Origin: Arthrobacter sp. 9AX
Lineage (GTDB): Bacteria; Actinomycetota; Actinomycetes; Actinomycetales; Micrococcaceae
Assembly: GCF_902506095.1 (NCBI RefSeq)
Contig: NZ_LR733293.1
Span: 934,661-998,660 of the forward strand
DNA length: 64,000 nucleotides
Direction of reading: 5' to 3'
Positions 33,409 through 42,322 of this stretch are shown in pieces. The notes below the pieces were generated by a model that saw only the letters and a program-made list of their open reading frames with translations, did no database searches and was not told the origin of the DNA. Numbering within the stretch: the first letter of the stretch is position 1; the number at the start of each line of letters is the position of its first letter. A program made the position numbers and the translations under genes.

Positions 33409-34974
33409 TCAGCACACCGTGTTGTCCACGGGTGCCTGACCGCTGACCAGGTACCGGTCAACGGGGTCCCCGATGCAGCTGTTGGATCGGCCATAGGCGG
33501 TGTGGCCTTCACCTTTCCAGGTCAGCAGGGAGGCGTTGCCCAGCTGCTTGCGGAGCGAGGCCGCCCACTCCACCGGAGTGGCGGGGTCGCCCGTTGTGCC
33601 GATGACCACGATGGGGGCATCACCCGTGTATTCCACGGGCGCCGGGGTGCGGAGGCTCTTGTACGGCCAGTCGGCGCAGTTGGTGCCGCCGTAGGCGAAG
33701 AAGTACCCGAAGGTGGGGGAGTCCTGCATCAGCTGCTGCTGTTCGGCCCGCATGGCGGCGGGATCGGAATCCATCGGGTAGTCCAGGCAGTTGATGGCGT
33801 TGAACGCGAAGGTCGAGTTGGAGGTGTAGGTGCCGTTTGAGGCGCGGTCGGCACCCAGATCCGCGAGCCGGAGCATCAGGCTGACGTCCCCGGCCATGGC
33901 GGCATCGAGGGCCTGGGTGAGCGCGGGCCAGCTCTGGTCGTTGTAGAGCGGTGTGATCAGTCCGCTGACAAACATCGTGGCGTTGACCACGCGTCCGTCC
34001 TTGGCGGTGCGGGGCGTCTGCTGGACGGCGCTGATGAGGTCACGGATCTGCTGCACCCCGGAATCGGCGTTTCCGCTCAGCGGGCAACCGTCCTGCTTCT
34101 GGCAGCTCTCAACATAAGCGCGGATGGACTTTTCGAAGGCGAGCGCCTGGCCCCGGGTCAGCTCCTCATTGCTGATGGACGGATCCAGGGCTCCGTCGAG
34201 CACCATACGGCCAACATTGTCCGGGAACAGCGACGCGTAGGTGGAACCCAGGAACGTGCCGTAGGAGTACCCGAGGTAGTTCAGTTTCGCGTCGTTGACC
34301 ACTGCGCGCAGGATGTCGAGGTCCTTCGCAGAGCTCACAGTATCGATGTGGGCCAGCACGGGCCCGGTCTGTTCAGCGCATTTGGCGGCGATGGCCTTGT
34401 TGTCCGCCAGCACGGTCTGCAGGCCGGCGTCAGTGTCCAGGTCGTAAATCTTGGCGCGGGCCGCGTCACGTTCGGCGTCCGTCATGCAGGACACCGGGGC
34501 GGAGCGCTTCACACCCCGGGGATCGAAGCCCACCAGGTCGTAGGCGTCGCGCACCGCCTGGGAGAAGTGTGAGGTTGAGGCGTCCTTGACGAAGTCATAC
34601 CCGGATGCGCCCGGACCGCCGGGGTTGACCAGGAGGCTGCCTGTTTTGTTGCCCGTACTGGGGGTCCGCAATGCCGCGAGTTCGATGGTTTCGCCGCCGG
34701 GGTTGGCATAGTCCAGGGGCACCTTGACCTTGGCGCACTGGAACCCGTTTTCGCACGGCTCCCACACCACTTCCTGCGAATAGAACTCCTCAAGTCCGCT
34801 GGGAGCGGACGCCACAATCGAGGGATCGGCCTTCGCCGTGGCCGTCTCCTGGTTGCGGTCGCCGCCGTTCAGCAGGCTGCAGCTGGCCAGGACCATGGCA
34901 AGGGCCATGGCCCCGGCAGCACGTACGGCAACCACCCAGGATGCGGGGCGTGCGGGCAGGGGGCGGGCAGTCAT
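33409..34974 (-). CDS. Secreted lipoprotein alpha/beta hydrolase (tripeptidyl aminopeptidase family)
   Basis: The 521-residue product has a lipoprotein signal peptide: a basic start, hydrophobic core (VRAAGAMALAMVLASC) and lipobox LASC with the lipidated cysteine near residue 32. The mature enzyme is an alpha/beta hydrolase of the SlpD/Tap tripeptidyl aminopeptidase type (family S33): oxyanion motif NPGGPGASG, nucleophile GYSYG, acid in GTTGDPATP and base in GEGHTAYG, with a C-terminal TAP-like domain. It probably trims peptides outside the cell. ATG 34974 follows AAGGAGACCCG. holB ends 19 bases upstream on the same strand, so tmk-holB-hydrolase may be one unit. Confidence 0.94.
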   Translation of the reverse strand: MTARPLPARPASWVVAVRAAGAMALAMVLASCSLLNGGDRNQETATAKADPSIVASAPSGLEEFYSQEVVWEPCENGFQCAKVKVPLDYANPGGETIELAALRTPSTGNKTGSLLVNPGGPGASGYDFVKDASTSHFSQAVRDAYDLVGFDPRGVKRSAPVSCMTDAERDAARAKIYDLDTDAGLQTVLADNKAIAAKCAEQTGPVLAHIDTVSSAKDLDILRAVVNDAKLNYLGYSYGTFLGSTYASLFPDNVGRMVLDGALDPSISNEELTRGQALAFEKSIRAYVESCQKQDGCPLSGNADSGVQQIRDLISAVQQTPRTAKDGRVVNATMFVSGLITPLYNDQSWPALTQALDAAMAGDVSLMLRLADLGADRASNGTYTSNSTFAFNAINCLDYPMDSDPAAMRAEQQQLMQDSPTFGYFFAYGGTNCADWPYKSLRTPAPVEYTGDAPIVVIGTTGDPATPVEWAASLRKQLGNASLLTWKGEGHTAYGRSNSCIGDPVDRYLVSGQAPVDNTVC

Positions 34975-34993
34975 CGGGTCTCCTTGGAAGGGG

Positions 34994-36136
34994 CTAGATC
35001 AGGCTGGCTGCCATGGACTCAATGGTCAACAGCGGAGCAACGTTGGTGGTGGTGATGCGTTCACGGGCTTTGTTGATGGCGTCCATTCGGGCAAGGGTGG
35101 CTTCTGGAGTGGAGCGGCTGGCGAACTCCTCCAATTCACTCCTCAGCTCAACGTTTACGAGCTCCACAGCATTCCCAAGCTGGATGATCAGCACATCCCG
35201 GTAGAAGGACAGCAAATCCGTGAGGGTACGGTCCAGCGAGTCGGTGATGGACCGTTTGGCCCGCCGCTTCTGGTCCTCCTCAAGCTGCTTCACCTGGCTC
35301 CGCATGGCGGGCGGGAGCGTACCGGATTCCGGCGCTCCCAGCGTGGCCAGCAGCGCTGCTTTCTCGGCGGCATCGCGTTCTTCGTTGGAACTGTTGGCCT
35401 CGGCGGTGGCAATCTTGACCAGTTTTTCCGCCATCATCACCGCGGCGGTAACCCCGCGCAGGCCCAGGGGAAACCGCACGGTCTCCAGCCGCCGTTCACG
35501 TGCGGCAGGATCGCGGGCGAGCCGCCGGGCAATGCCCACGTGGCTTTGTGCCGCCCGGGCCGCACGTTCCGCCAAAGCCGGCTCCACGCCGTCGCGCTTT
35601 ACCAGCAGGGCGGCCACGTCACCGGCGGGCGGCAGGCGCAACGCCACGCTGCGGCAACGAGAACGGATGGTCACCAGGACATCGGCAGGGGACGGCGCGC
35701 ACAGCATCCACACTGTCCGTGGCGTGGGCTCCTCGATCGCCTTGAGGAGGACGTTCGTGGTCCGCTCCGCCATCCGGTCTGCGTCCTCCACCACGATGAT
35801 CCGCCAGCGGCCGGACGATGGGCGGTTTCCGGCGGTGGCTACGAGGTCGCGGGCCTCATCGATGGTGATGGTGACTTTTTCAGTCCGGACGAACGTGACG
35901 TCCGAGTGGGTTTCGCCCAAGATGGTCAGGCACGCAGGGCATTGCCCGCAACCGCGCCGGGTGACGTCCTCCTGGTCGCAGTTCAGTGCCGCGGCGAACG
36001 CCTTGGCCGCATTCGAGCGGCCGGAGCCGGGCGGACCGGTAAAAAGCCAGGCGTGCGTCAGGTTTTCGCCGCTGGCGGCCTGGCGCAGTTGCTCGACGAC
36101 GGCGGGCTGGCCCTGCAGGTCGTCCCATACCGTCAC
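34994..36136 (-). CDS. holB: DNA polymerase III subunit delta'
   Basis: The 380-residue protein is a clamp-loader subunit of the replisome. It begins VWDDLQGQPAVVEQLRQAA, has the modified P-loop GPPGSGRS (Lys replaced by Arg, as is common in actinobacterial delta'), a zinc-binding cysteine set (NCDQED, then CGQCPAC), the ATPase-like VVEDADRM and sensor motif KAIEEPTPRTVWMLCAPS, followed by helical domains. The GTG start overlaps the tmk stop by four bases (GTGA). The tmk-holB order is widely conserved in actinobacteria. Confidence 0.95.
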   Translation of the reverse strand: MTVWDDLQGQPAVVEQLRQAASGENLTHAWLFTGPPGSGRSNAAKAFAAALNCDQEDVTRRGCGQCPACLTILGETHSDVTFVRTEKVTITIDEARDLVATAGNRPSSGRWRIIVVEDADRMAERTTNVLLKAIEEPTPRTVWMLCAPSPADVLVTIRSRCRSVALRLPPAGDVAALLVKRDGVEPALAERAARAAQSHVGIARRLARDPAARERRLETVRFPLGLRGVTAAVMMAEKLVKIATAEANSSNEERDAAEKAALLATLGAPESGTLPPAMRSQVKQLEEDQKRRAKRSITDSLDRTLTDLLSFYRDVLIIQLGNAVELVNVELRSELEEFASRSTPEATLARMDAINKARERITTTNVAPLLTIESMAASLI

Positions 36137-36789
36137 GCCCGGCTCACCTCCGCGGCGGCCAGCAGGGCCTCCACGCGCTGCAGGATCCGCGCGGCCAGGT
36201 CGTCAACGGGAAGGTGTGCCGGGAGCACGAGGTAGGAGGCGGCACGGCTGGCGGCCAGCTCGAGGAAGGCGTGCCGGATCCGCACATGGAACTCATCGGC
36301 TTCGGATTCCAGCCGGTCTTCGGCGGCGTCACCGGCGGTTCGGCGCAGGCGGCCCACCTCTGGGTCAACATCGAGCAGCACGGTGAGGTGCGGCTCCAGG
36401 CCGGAGGTGGCCCAGGCGTTGATGGAGCGCACGGCGTCCTTGCCGAGGTCCCGCCCGGCGCCCTGGTACGCCACCGACGAATCAATGTAGCGGTCCGTCA
36501 ACACCACTTCGCCGCGCTCCAGGGCAGGCCGGATCACCTGGGCTGCATGTGCTGCGCGTGAGGCCGCAAAGATCAGCGCTTCAGTGTGGGCGTCGATGTG
36601 CCCCTGCCCGTGGTCCAGGACCAAAGACCGCAGTTTCTCGCCAATGGGGGTGCCGCCGGGCTCCCGGGTACGCAGGACCGTCAGTCCGCGCGATTCAAGG
36701 GTGTCTGCAAGCCGGGCGGCCTGGGTGGACTTGCCGGCGCCGTCCCCGCCCTCAAACGCGATGAAAAGGCCTGCCCGTTGTTTGCTCAC
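36133..36789 (-). CDS. tmk: dTMP kinase
   Basis: The 218-residue enzyme phosphorylates dTMP to dTDP for DNA synthesis. It shows the P-loop FEGGDGAGKSTQ (near residue 12), the REPGGTPIGE motif, the DR(Y/H) motif in LTDRYIDSSVAYQGAGRD and the lid region LRRTAGDAAEDRLE. Length is normal. The start is GTG 36789; a -10 hexamer TAGGCT ends six bases before it and there is no clear ribosome binding site. holB follows with a four-base overlap. It is divergent from the trans-sulfuration gene across 111 bases. Confidence 0.96.
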   Translation of the reverse strand: MSKQRAGLFIAFEGGDGAGKSTQAARLADTLESRGLTVLRTREPGGTPIGEKLRSLVLDHGQGHIDAHTEALIFAASRAAHAAQVIRPALERGEVVLTDRYIDSSVAYQGAGRDLGKDAVRSINAWATSGLEPHLTVLLDVDPEVGRLRRTAGDAAEDRLESEADEFHVRIRHAFLELAASRAASYLVLPAHLPVDDLAARILQRVEALLAAAEVSRA

Positions 36790-36795
36790 CGCATA

Positions 36796-36801
36796 AGCCT
36801 A
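36796..36801 (-). promoter_or_regulatory. -10 element of a probably leaderless promoter (tmk)
   Basis: TAGGCT on the minus strand ends six bases before the GTG at 36789. Confidence 0.5.
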
Positions 36802-36887
36802 CCGATCCGCACCGTCAAGTGCAGTGCGGGGCCGGTGCCATGTGGACAGTGCGGGTCACGGTGTTCGGGGCTTGCACCGGTGAACAG

Positions 36888-36893
36888 TACGCT
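36888..36893 (+). promoter_or_regulatory. -10 element of a probably leaderless promoter (trans-sulfuration enzyme)
   Basis: TACGCT ends seven bases before the ATG at 36901 and no Shine-Dalgarno sequence intervenes. Confidence 0.5.
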
Positions 36894-36900
36894 TTTGCCC

Positions 36901-38091
36901 ATGAGTCTTTCCGAACAGCACGCGGCTTCCCTGGCAGCAGAAACGGTGGTGGTGGCCGCCGGACGTCCTCCGAGGGAGCGGGACCAGCCGGTGAACCCGC
37001 CCATCGTCCTGTCGTCCACATATTTCGGCAGTGGCCCGCTTGCTGATGGGGACCGCGGCTACGGCCGGTACTCCAACCCCACGTGGGATCCCTTTGAAGA
37101 GGCGCTCGGCCAGCTCGAAGGCGCTGACCTGCCCGGCCTGCTCTACGCGTCCGGCCTGGCTGCCGTCAGTTCGGCGCTGTCCCTCATCCCGGCCGGGGGA
37201 GTGCTGGTGATGCCCACGCACAGCTATTCCGGGTCCCTGGTGATGGCTGCCGAACTTGCCCAAAAGGGTTTCCTCGAACTCCGGACCGTGGACATTGCGG
37301 ACACGGATGCCGTCAAGGACGCGCTCTCGCCCCGCGGTCCGGCTGCGAGGGCGGCTGCCATGCTGTGGCTGGAGAGCCCCACCAACCCCATGCTGGGGAT
37401 CGCGGACGTGCGCGCCCTCACCGAGGCCGCACATGCCGTCGGAGCCATCGTGGTCACGGACAACACCTTTTCCACCCCTCTGGTCCAGCAGCCCCTGCTG
37501 CTGGGATCCGACGTCGTCCTGCACTCGGTAACCAAATACCTGTCAGGCCATTCGGACGTCGTCCTCGGCGCCCTGGTGACCTCCAACCCGGATATCCGTT
37601 CGGCCCTTCTCCACCACCGGATCATCCACGGCGCAATCGCCGGGCCTTTCGAAGCCTGGCTGGCACTGCGTGGGTTACGCACGCTCGCCCTGCGGATCGA
37701 ACGGTCACAGGCTTCCGCCCTGGTGCTGGCGGAGCGGCTCGCCGCCCATCCCCTGGTTGAATCCGTCCGTTTTCCTGGCCTTCCCGCCGATCCCGGCCAT
37801 GAACGGGCGAAGACCCAGATGAAGGGCTTCGGCTCGATCATCTGCATCCAGGTGGCACCGGCGGGCGGGCTCACCGGTGCCGACGCCGCGGACCAGCTGG
37901 TACGGGCGCTGCAGCTGTGGCTGCCGGCCACCTCCCTGGGCGGGGTTGAATCGCTGATCGAACGCCGCCGCCGGCATACAGCCGAGCCGGCCAGTGTTCC
38001 CGAAAACCTGGTTCGCCTCAGCGTGGGAATAGAAAACGTCGAGGACCTCTGGGCAGACCTGAAGCAGGCGCTGGACGCCGTGGGCGGCTAG
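36901..38091 (+). CDS. Trans-sulfuration enzyme, PLP-dependent (cystathionine gamma-synthase/lyase family)
   Basis: The 396-residue product belongs to the Cys/Met metabolism PLP enzyme family. It has RYSNPTWDPFEEALGQLEG near residue 58, the cofactor-stacking region YASGLAAVSSALS, the aspartate in VVTDNTFSTP, the Schiff-base lysine in SVTKYLSGHSD and the C-terminal LPATSLGGVESLIERRRRH. Family members make or cleave cystathionine; the exact reaction is not decided by these motifs. Length is typical. The ATG at 36901 lies seven bases after a -10 hexamer. The DUF2516 gene follows after nine bases. Confidence 0.93.
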   Translation: MSLSEQHAASLAAETVVVAAGRPPRERDQPVNPPIVLSSTYFGSGPLADGDRGYGRYSNPTWDPFEEALGQLEGADLPGLLYASGLAAVSSALSLIPAGGVLVMPTHSYSGSLVMAAELAQKGFLELRTVDIADTDAVKDALSPRGPAARAAAMLWLESPTNPMLGIADVRALTEAAHAVGAIVVTDNTFSTPLVQQPLLLGSDVVLHSVTKYLSGHSDVVLGALVTSNPDIRSALLHHRIIHGAIAGPFEAWLALRGLRTLALRIERSQASALVLAERLAAHPLVESVRFPGLPADPGHERAKTQMKGFGSIICIQVAPAGGLTGADAADQLVRALQLWLPATSLGGVESLIERRRRHTAEPASVPENLVRLSVGIENVEDLWADLKQALDAVGG

Positions 38092-38094
38092 GCT
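38089..38094 (+). promoter_or_regulatory. -10 element overlapping the upstream stop codon (DUF2516 gene)
   Basis: TAGGCT includes the TAG stop of the trans-sulfuration gene and ends six bases before the GTG at 38101, so the small gene may have its own leaderless promoter. Confidence 0.4.
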
Positions 38095-38100
38095 GGGCTT

Positions 38101-38460
38101 GTGGACGGTGAACTTCTTATTCGGCCTGTAGAACAGGCAATCTTCTTTATCCTCGCCCTGGTGGCGCTCGGACTTGAACTATGGGCCGTGGTGGACTGCG
38201 CCCGGCACCGCGCGAATGCTTTTGAAGCCACCGGGAAGCGGACCAAGACGTTCTGGCTGGCACTGACCGGCGGCGCCGCCCTGGTGGGCGTCATCTCGTT
38301 CTTCGGCGTCGGCGGCGGTGGCGGCTTTTTCGGCACGCTGGGCCTGTTCGGGCTCGCGGCCGTCGTGGCCGCATCCGTCTACCTGGCCGACGTCCGCCCG
38401 GCAGTCAAGGACGCAGGCCGCGGCGGCAGCCGCAACACCGGCCCCTACGGGCCCTGGTAA
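38101..38460 (+). CDS. DUF2516 family membrane protein
   Basis: The 119-residue protein has two to three hydrophobic segments: VEQAIFFILALVALGLELWAVVDCA, FWLALTGGAALVGVISFFGV and LGLFGLAAVVAASVYLADV. It ends with a basic, glycine-rich tail and GPYGPW. This matches the actinobacterial DUF2516 family, of unknown function. The start is GTG 38101, nine bases after the upstream stop. It is convergent with the methyltransferase gene nine bases away. Confidence 0.88.
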   Translation: MDGELLIRPVEQAIFFILALVALGLELWAVVDCARHRANAFEATGKRTKTFWLALTGGAALVGVISFFGVGGGGGFFGTLGLFGLAAVVAASVYLADVRPAVKDAGRGGSRNTGPYGPW

Positions 38461-38469
38461 CCGACTGAC

Positions 38470-39315
38470 CTAGACGCCCGGGGCCACCGCTTCCCAGCCC
38501 ACCGTCAGCTCGCCCAGGCGCCACCGTGCCGGCCCGTCCTGCACCGGCCACCCGGCATCACGCAGCAGGCTGCACATGGACTGCCAGCGCTGCCGGCTCC
38601 CGAACGCCGCGAGCGGGGCGGCTTCCAGCCACGCACGGTCCATCGCCTGCATCAGGGCGTGCACCCGTTCGCCCGGGACATTGCGGTGGATCAGCGCCTT
38701 CGGCAGCCGCTCGGCAACATCCGAGGGGAGGGCAAAACTGCCGAACCGGACCGAAATGCTCAGCGAGAGCGGCCGCTCGGCGTCCAGCGCCACCCACGTC
38801 ACCCGCCGCCCGATCTCGTCGCAGGTACCGTCGATGAACAGGCCGTCCGGAGACAGCCGGTCCTGCACCAGCCCCCAGATGCCGGCCACATCCGCTTCCT
38901 CGTACTGCCGCAGCACGTTGAAGGCGCGCACCAGCACCGGCCTGCCCGGAACGGGAATCTCGAAGCCGCCCACATGGAAGCTCAACCCGGGCCGCTGCAA
39001 CGGCAGGGCGGCGCGGACCCGGTCCGGCTCGATCTCAATCCCGCACACCTGGACGTCCGGGCGGACAGCGGACAGCCTTTCAAAAAGTTCGACGGCGGTG
39101 GCCGGGGTGGCGCCGTAGCCCAGGTCCACCACCAAAGGGTTCGCCGCGGACCGGAGCCGCCATGCCTGCGGGCCGGTCAGCCAGCGGTCAAGCCGCCGCA
39201 TGCGGTTGGGGTTGGTGGTGCCCCGGGTAACGTTGCCCACCGGCCGGCCCTGCCTGCCCGCCGGGTTCCTGCCGGTGATCTGCGGGGCGGCCACCCGTTC
39301 AGCTTTTTGCACCAC
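38470..39315 (-). CDS. Class I SAM-dependent methyltransferase-like protein
   Basis: The 281-residue product contains a Rossmann-like core: [21 protein letters not shown] (motif I, with GYGATP in place of the usual GxGxG), then [16 protein letters not shown] (acidic ribose-binding residue) and [16 protein letters not shown]. The N-terminus is basic ([31 protein letters not shown]), which may indicate RNA or nucleic acid binding. The substrate is not known. The GTG at 39315 is six bases after a -10 hexamer TAAGGT. It is divergent from gpmA with an intergenic space of 79 bases. Confidence 0.85.
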   Translation of the reverse strand: MVQKAERVAAPQITGRNPAGRQGRPVGNVTRGTTNPNRMRRLDRWLTGPQAWRLRSAANPLVVDLGYGATPATAVELFERLSAVRPDVQVCGIEIEPDRVRAALPLQRPGLSFHVGGFEIPVPGRPVLVRAFNVLRQYEEADVAGIWGLVQDRLSPDGLFIDGTCDEIGRRVTWVALDAERPLSLSISVRFGSFALPSDVAERLPKALIHRNVPGERVHALMQAMDRAWLEAAPLAAFGSRQRWQSMCSLLRDAGWPVQDGPARWRLGELTVGWEAVAPGV

Positions 39316-39321
39316 CGCCCT

Positions 39322-39327
39322 ACCTTA
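39322..39327 (-). promoter_or_regulatory. -10 element of a probably leaderless promoter (methyltransferase)
   Basis: TAAGGT on the minus strand ends six bases before the GTG at 39315. Confidence 0.5.
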
Positions 39328-39381
39328 TCCTTGCGTTGCTCCGGCCTTTGTAACGCTGGGCAGTCGGCAGCAGCGCTCGGC

Positions 39382-39387
39382 TAGGAT
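39382..39387 (+). promoter_or_regulatory. -10 element of a probably leaderless promoter (gpmA)
   Basis: TAGGAT ends seven bases before the ATG at 39395. The AGGA inside it could instead serve as a weak ribosome binding site of a longer transcript. Confidence 0.45.
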
Positions 39388-39394
39388 AAAAATC

Positions 39395-40141
39395 ATGACT
39401 TACAAGCTGATTCTGCTGCGCCACGGCCACAGCGAATGGAACGCCAAGAACCTGTTCACCGGTTGGGTGGACGTAGACCTCAACGACCAGGGCCGCGCGG
39501 AAGCAGCACGGGGCGGGGAGCTCCTGGTTGAGAACGACGTTCTCCCGAACATCCTTTACACCTCCCTGTTGAAGCGGGCCATCAACACCGCCAACATCGC
39601 CCTGGACAAGGCTGACCGCGGCTGGATTCCGGTCAAGCGCGACTGGCGCCTCAACGAACGCCACTACGGCGCACTGCAGGGCAAGGACAAGGCCCAGACC
39701 CTGGCCGAATACGGCGAAGAGCAGTTCATGGAGTGGCGCCGTTCCTACGACACCCCGCCGCCGCCCCTGGACGACAACTCCGAGTTCTCCCAGGTGGGGG
39801 ACCCCCGTTACGCAGACCTGGGCGACGCCATCCCGCGCACCGAGTGCCTCAAGGATGTCCTGATCCGTCTTCTGCCGTACTGGGAATCCGACATCAAGGA
39901 AGACCTGAAGGCCGGCAAGACCGTCCTGGTCACCGCCCACGGCAACTCGCTGCGCGCCCTGGTCAAGCACCTGGACGGCATCAGCGACGAAGCCATCGCC
40001 GGCCTGAACATCCCCACCGGCATCCCGCTGGTCTACGACCTTGACGAGGACTTCCAGCCCATCAAGCCCGGCGGCACCTACCTCGACCCCGACGCAGCGG
40101 CTGAGGCCATCCTCGCCGTCGCCAACCAGGGCAAGAAATAA
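39395..40141 (+). CDS. gpmA: 2,3-bisphosphoglycerate-dependent phosphoglycerate mutase
   Basis: The 248-residue glycolytic enzyme interconverts 3- and 2-phosphoglycerate. The phosphohistidine motif [10 protein letters not shown] is at residues 7-16 (His10 or equivalent). RRAINT-like [21 protein letters not shown] and the second catalytic His in [16 protein letters not shown] follow. Length matches the cofactor-dependent family. In Mycobacterium the gpm gene also neighbours senX3-regX3, so the context fits. A strong terminator follows 12 bases after the stop. Confidence 0.97.
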   Translation: MTYKLILLRHGHSEWNAKNLFTGWVDVDLNDQGRAEAARGGELLVENDVLPNILYTSLLKRAINTANIALDKADRGWIPVKRDWRLNERHYGALQGKDKAQTLAEYGEEQFMEWRRSYDTPPPPLDDNSEFSQVGDPRYADLGDAIPRTECLKDVLIRLLPYWESDIKEDLKAGKTVLVTAHGNSLRALVKHLDGISDEAIAGLNIPTGIPLVYDLDEDFQPIKPGGTYLDPDAAAEAILAVANQGKK

Positions 40142-40152
40142 AGTAGAACGCT

Positions 40153-40193
40153 CGACGGCGGGCTGGTCACTTTTGGTGACCAGCCCGCCGTCG
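40153..40193. terminator. Bidirectional terminator between gpmA and phoU
   Basis: An 18-bp perfect stem (starting CGACGGCGGGCTGG) with a five-base TTTTG loop separates the convergent gpmA and phoU genes. Confidence 0.85.
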
Positions 40194-40211
40194 TATGTTC
40201 CTCCGCGCGGG

Positions 40212-40874
40212 TCAGCTGTGCTCGATGCCGTTCGGCTGCCAGGCGCCCGTCACCAGGTAGGTGACCTTCTGCGCCACGGAGACGCCGTGGTCCGCGAAGC
40301 GCTCGAAGTACCTGCTGGCCAGTGCAACGTCCACGGTGGTGGCGGGCGACTCGGCCCATTCGGGTGCGGCGATGGCCTTGAAGACGCTGAGGTGGAGATC
40401 GTTGATGGCCGTGTTCGCCTTCAGGATGTCCCGGGCCACCTCGAGGTTGCGGGTTTCCAGGAGGACGGTGAGCTTGTCAGCGATCTCCTGGTCCAGCTCG
40501 GCCATGCTCTTGAAGGTCCCCGTCATGGATTCCGGAATAACGGTGGAGGGGAAGCGGAGCCGGGCCAGCTGGGCGATGTGCCGGGCGAGGTCACCCATGC
40601 GTTCCAGCGACGCGCTCATCCGCAGCGACCCCACGATCATTCGGAGGTCGCTGGCAACCGGGCCCTGCAGTGCAAGAATGTCGATGGCCCGCTCATCGAG
40701 GCTGTTCTGCAGGAAGTCGATGCGGGCGTCCGCAGCAATCACATCCTGGGCAAGATCGACGTCCGCCACCTGGAACGAGGTGGTGGCCTTGTCCATCGCC
40801 TCGCTGACCAGCCGGGAGATCTCCACCAGCTGGTCACCAACCTGGGTGAGCTCTTCCTGAAAAACCTTACGCAC
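40212..40874 (-). CDS. phoU: Phosphate signalling complex protein PhoU
   Basis: The 220-residue helical protein consists of two three-helix PhoU repeats. Signature stretches are VRKVFQEELTQVGDQLVEIS, ARIDFLQNSLDERAIDILALQ with LRMIVGSLRMSASLERMGDLARHIA, and the second repeat with ALASRYFERFADHGVSVAQKV (metal-binding E/D clusters). It represses the phosphate response together with the Pst transporter. GTG 40874 is chosen because it begins the family N-terminus and has AAGGAAAGGACGCCCA before it. It is divergent from senX3, an arrangement common in actinobacteria. Confidence 0.95.
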   Translation of the reverse strand: MRKVFQEELTQVGDQLVEISRLVSEAMDKATTSFQVADVDLAQDVIAADARIDFLQNSLDERAIDILALQGPVASDLRMIVGSLRMSASLERMGDLARHIAQLARLRFPSTVIPESMTGTFKSMAELDQEIADKLTVLLETRNLEVARDILKANTAINDLHLSVFKAIAAPEWAESPATTVDVALASRYFERFADHGVSVAQKVTYLVTGAWQPNGIEHS

Positions 40875-40994
40875 TGGGCGTCCTTTCCTTGGAACTCCCG
40901 TCCCGCCCGCACGTGGGCAGCAGGAATTCATGTCGCCGTTCGGCAGTCCAACTCGTTACTCTGCCAGTATCCGGTAAACGGTTAAGCCCTTGAA

Positions 40995-41016
40995 GATGAA
41001 CGTTAGTTGAACCGTT
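40995..41016. promoter_or_regulatory. PHO-box-like direct repeat between phoU and senX3
   Basis: Two adjacent 11-base units, GATGAACGTTA and GTTGAACCGTT, share GxTGAAC. Read on the other strand they give GTTCATC and GTTCAAC, close to the GTTCACC units of actinobacterial PhoP/RegX3 boxes, with the expected 11-base period. They lie 56 to 77 bases upstream of the senX3 start. Confidence 0.6.
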
Positions 41017-41059
41017 GGCGCAGTGGGTCCTGCCGTGCTGATGGCCCGCTGCCAGCGCA

Positions 41060-41065
41060 TAAGGT
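41060..41065 (+). promoter_or_regulatory. -10 element of a probably leaderless promoter (senX3)
   Basis: TAAGGT ends six bases before the GTG at 41072, which supports that start over the in-frame ATG at 41081. Confidence 0.5.
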
Positions 41066-41071
41066 GGAGCT

Positions 41072-42322
41072 GTGGATCCTATGCTCATCGGTCTGGTCGC
41101 CGGCCTCGTTGGCCTGGCACTTGGTACCTTTGGGGTGCTTGCGTACAGGGTCAGCGAGAAGCAGCGGCACCTGTTGGACATCGACGCCGAGGAAATCGCG
41201 CTGCCGGCCGGCGCGGCCGAGGTGCTGGCCGTCGTCGGACGCGCCTTTGTAGTGGTCGACGCGGTGGACGGCGTGGTCCGGGCCAGCCCCGCCGCCTACG
41301 CCTACGGGCTGGTCCGCGGGCACACCGTGGTTCATAAGGAATTGCTGGACATGACGGCAGGCGTGCGGCGCGACGGCGTCATCCTCGAAAAACAGCTGGA
41401 GCTGCCCAGGGGACCGCTGGGGCAAGGCACCATCATTGTGCAGGTACGCGCGGCCATGCTCGGTGAGGAATACATCCTCCTGCTCGCAGATGACCGCACC
41501 GAGATCACCCGCACCGAGGAAATCCGCAACGACTTCGTCGCCAACGTCTCGCACGAACTGAAGACCCCGGTGGGTGCCATTTCCCTGCTCGCCGAAGCCC
41601 TGGAATCCTCGGCCGACGACGAAGAGGCAGTGCGGCGCTTCGCCAAGCGCATGCACAAGGAGTCCGGCCGCCTCGCCGCCCTGGTGCAGGACATCATCGA
41701 ACTCTCCCGGCTGCAAGGCGCCAGCGTTACCCAGGAGGGCGGTCCCGTTGATGTGAACGCCGTCATCGCGGAGGCCGTGGACCGCTCCCAGCTCCCGGCC
41801 GAAAGCAAAAATATCCGCATCGTGGTGGGCGGCCGCACCGAGGGCAGGGTCTTCGGTGACCAGGACCTTCTGGTCACCGCGCTGCGGAACCTGATCGACA
41901 ACGCCATCCGCTACTCCCCGGCCAACACCAGGGTGGGAATCGGTGTCCGTGCCCGGGACGGCCTTGTCTCCATCTCGGTGACAGACCAGGGTGAGGGGCT
42001 CAGCCCCGAGGACCAGGAGCGTGTCTTTGAGCGTTTCTACCGCGTTGATGCGGCCCGGTCCCGCCACACCGGCGGCACCGGCCTGGGGCTCAGCATCGTC
42101 AAGCACGTCGCTTCCAACCACGGCGGGGAAGTGACCCTGTGGTCCCAGCCCGGCCAGGGCTCCACCTTCACCCTCCGCCTCCCCGAAATGGAGGGCCAGG
42201 ACGGCGAGGAGGAGCCGCAGCTGCCGGCGCTCCCCGCCGCGGCCAAACAGGGACCGGTAAAGCCATCCGTCACCCAAGTACCACGCGCCGCCGGCGCAAA
42301 AGAACGAGGAGCTAACGCTTGA
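41072..42322 (+). CDS. senX3: Sensor histidine kinase SenX3
   Basis: The 416-residue kinase senses phosphate limitation with PhoU/Pst and phosphorylates RegX3. An N-terminal membrane segment (LIGLVAGLVGLALGTFGVLAY) is followed by a PAS-like region (residues about 45-145), the dimerisation/phosphoacceptor motif FVANVSHELKTP with His161, and the ATPase domain with N-box LRNLIDNAIRYSP, G1 VTDQGEGL and G2 GGTGLGLSIVKH. A charged proline/alanine tail ends the protein. GTG 41072 is favoured by the -10 element six bases upstream. Its TGA overlaps the TTG start of regX3. Confidence 0.96.
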   Translation: MDPMLIGLVAGLVGLALGTFGVLAYRVSEKQRHLLDIDAEEIALPAGAAEVLAVVGRAFVVVDAVDGVVRASPAAYAYGLVRGHTVVHKELLDMTAGVRRDGVILEKQLELPRGPLGQGTIIVQVRAAMLGEEYILLLADDRTEITRTEEIRNDFVANVSHELKTPVGAISLLAEALESSADDEEAVRRFAKRMHKESGRLAALVQDIIELSRLQGASVTQEGGPVDVNAVIAEAVDRSQLPAESKNIRIVVGGRTEGRVFGDQDLLVTALRNLIDNAIRYSPANTRVGIGVRARDGLVSISVTDQGEGLSPEDQERVFERFYRVDAARSRHTGGTGLGLSIVKHVASNHGGEVTLWSQPGQGSTFTLRLPEMEGQDGEEEPQLPALPAAAKQGPVKPSVTQVPRAAGAKERGANA

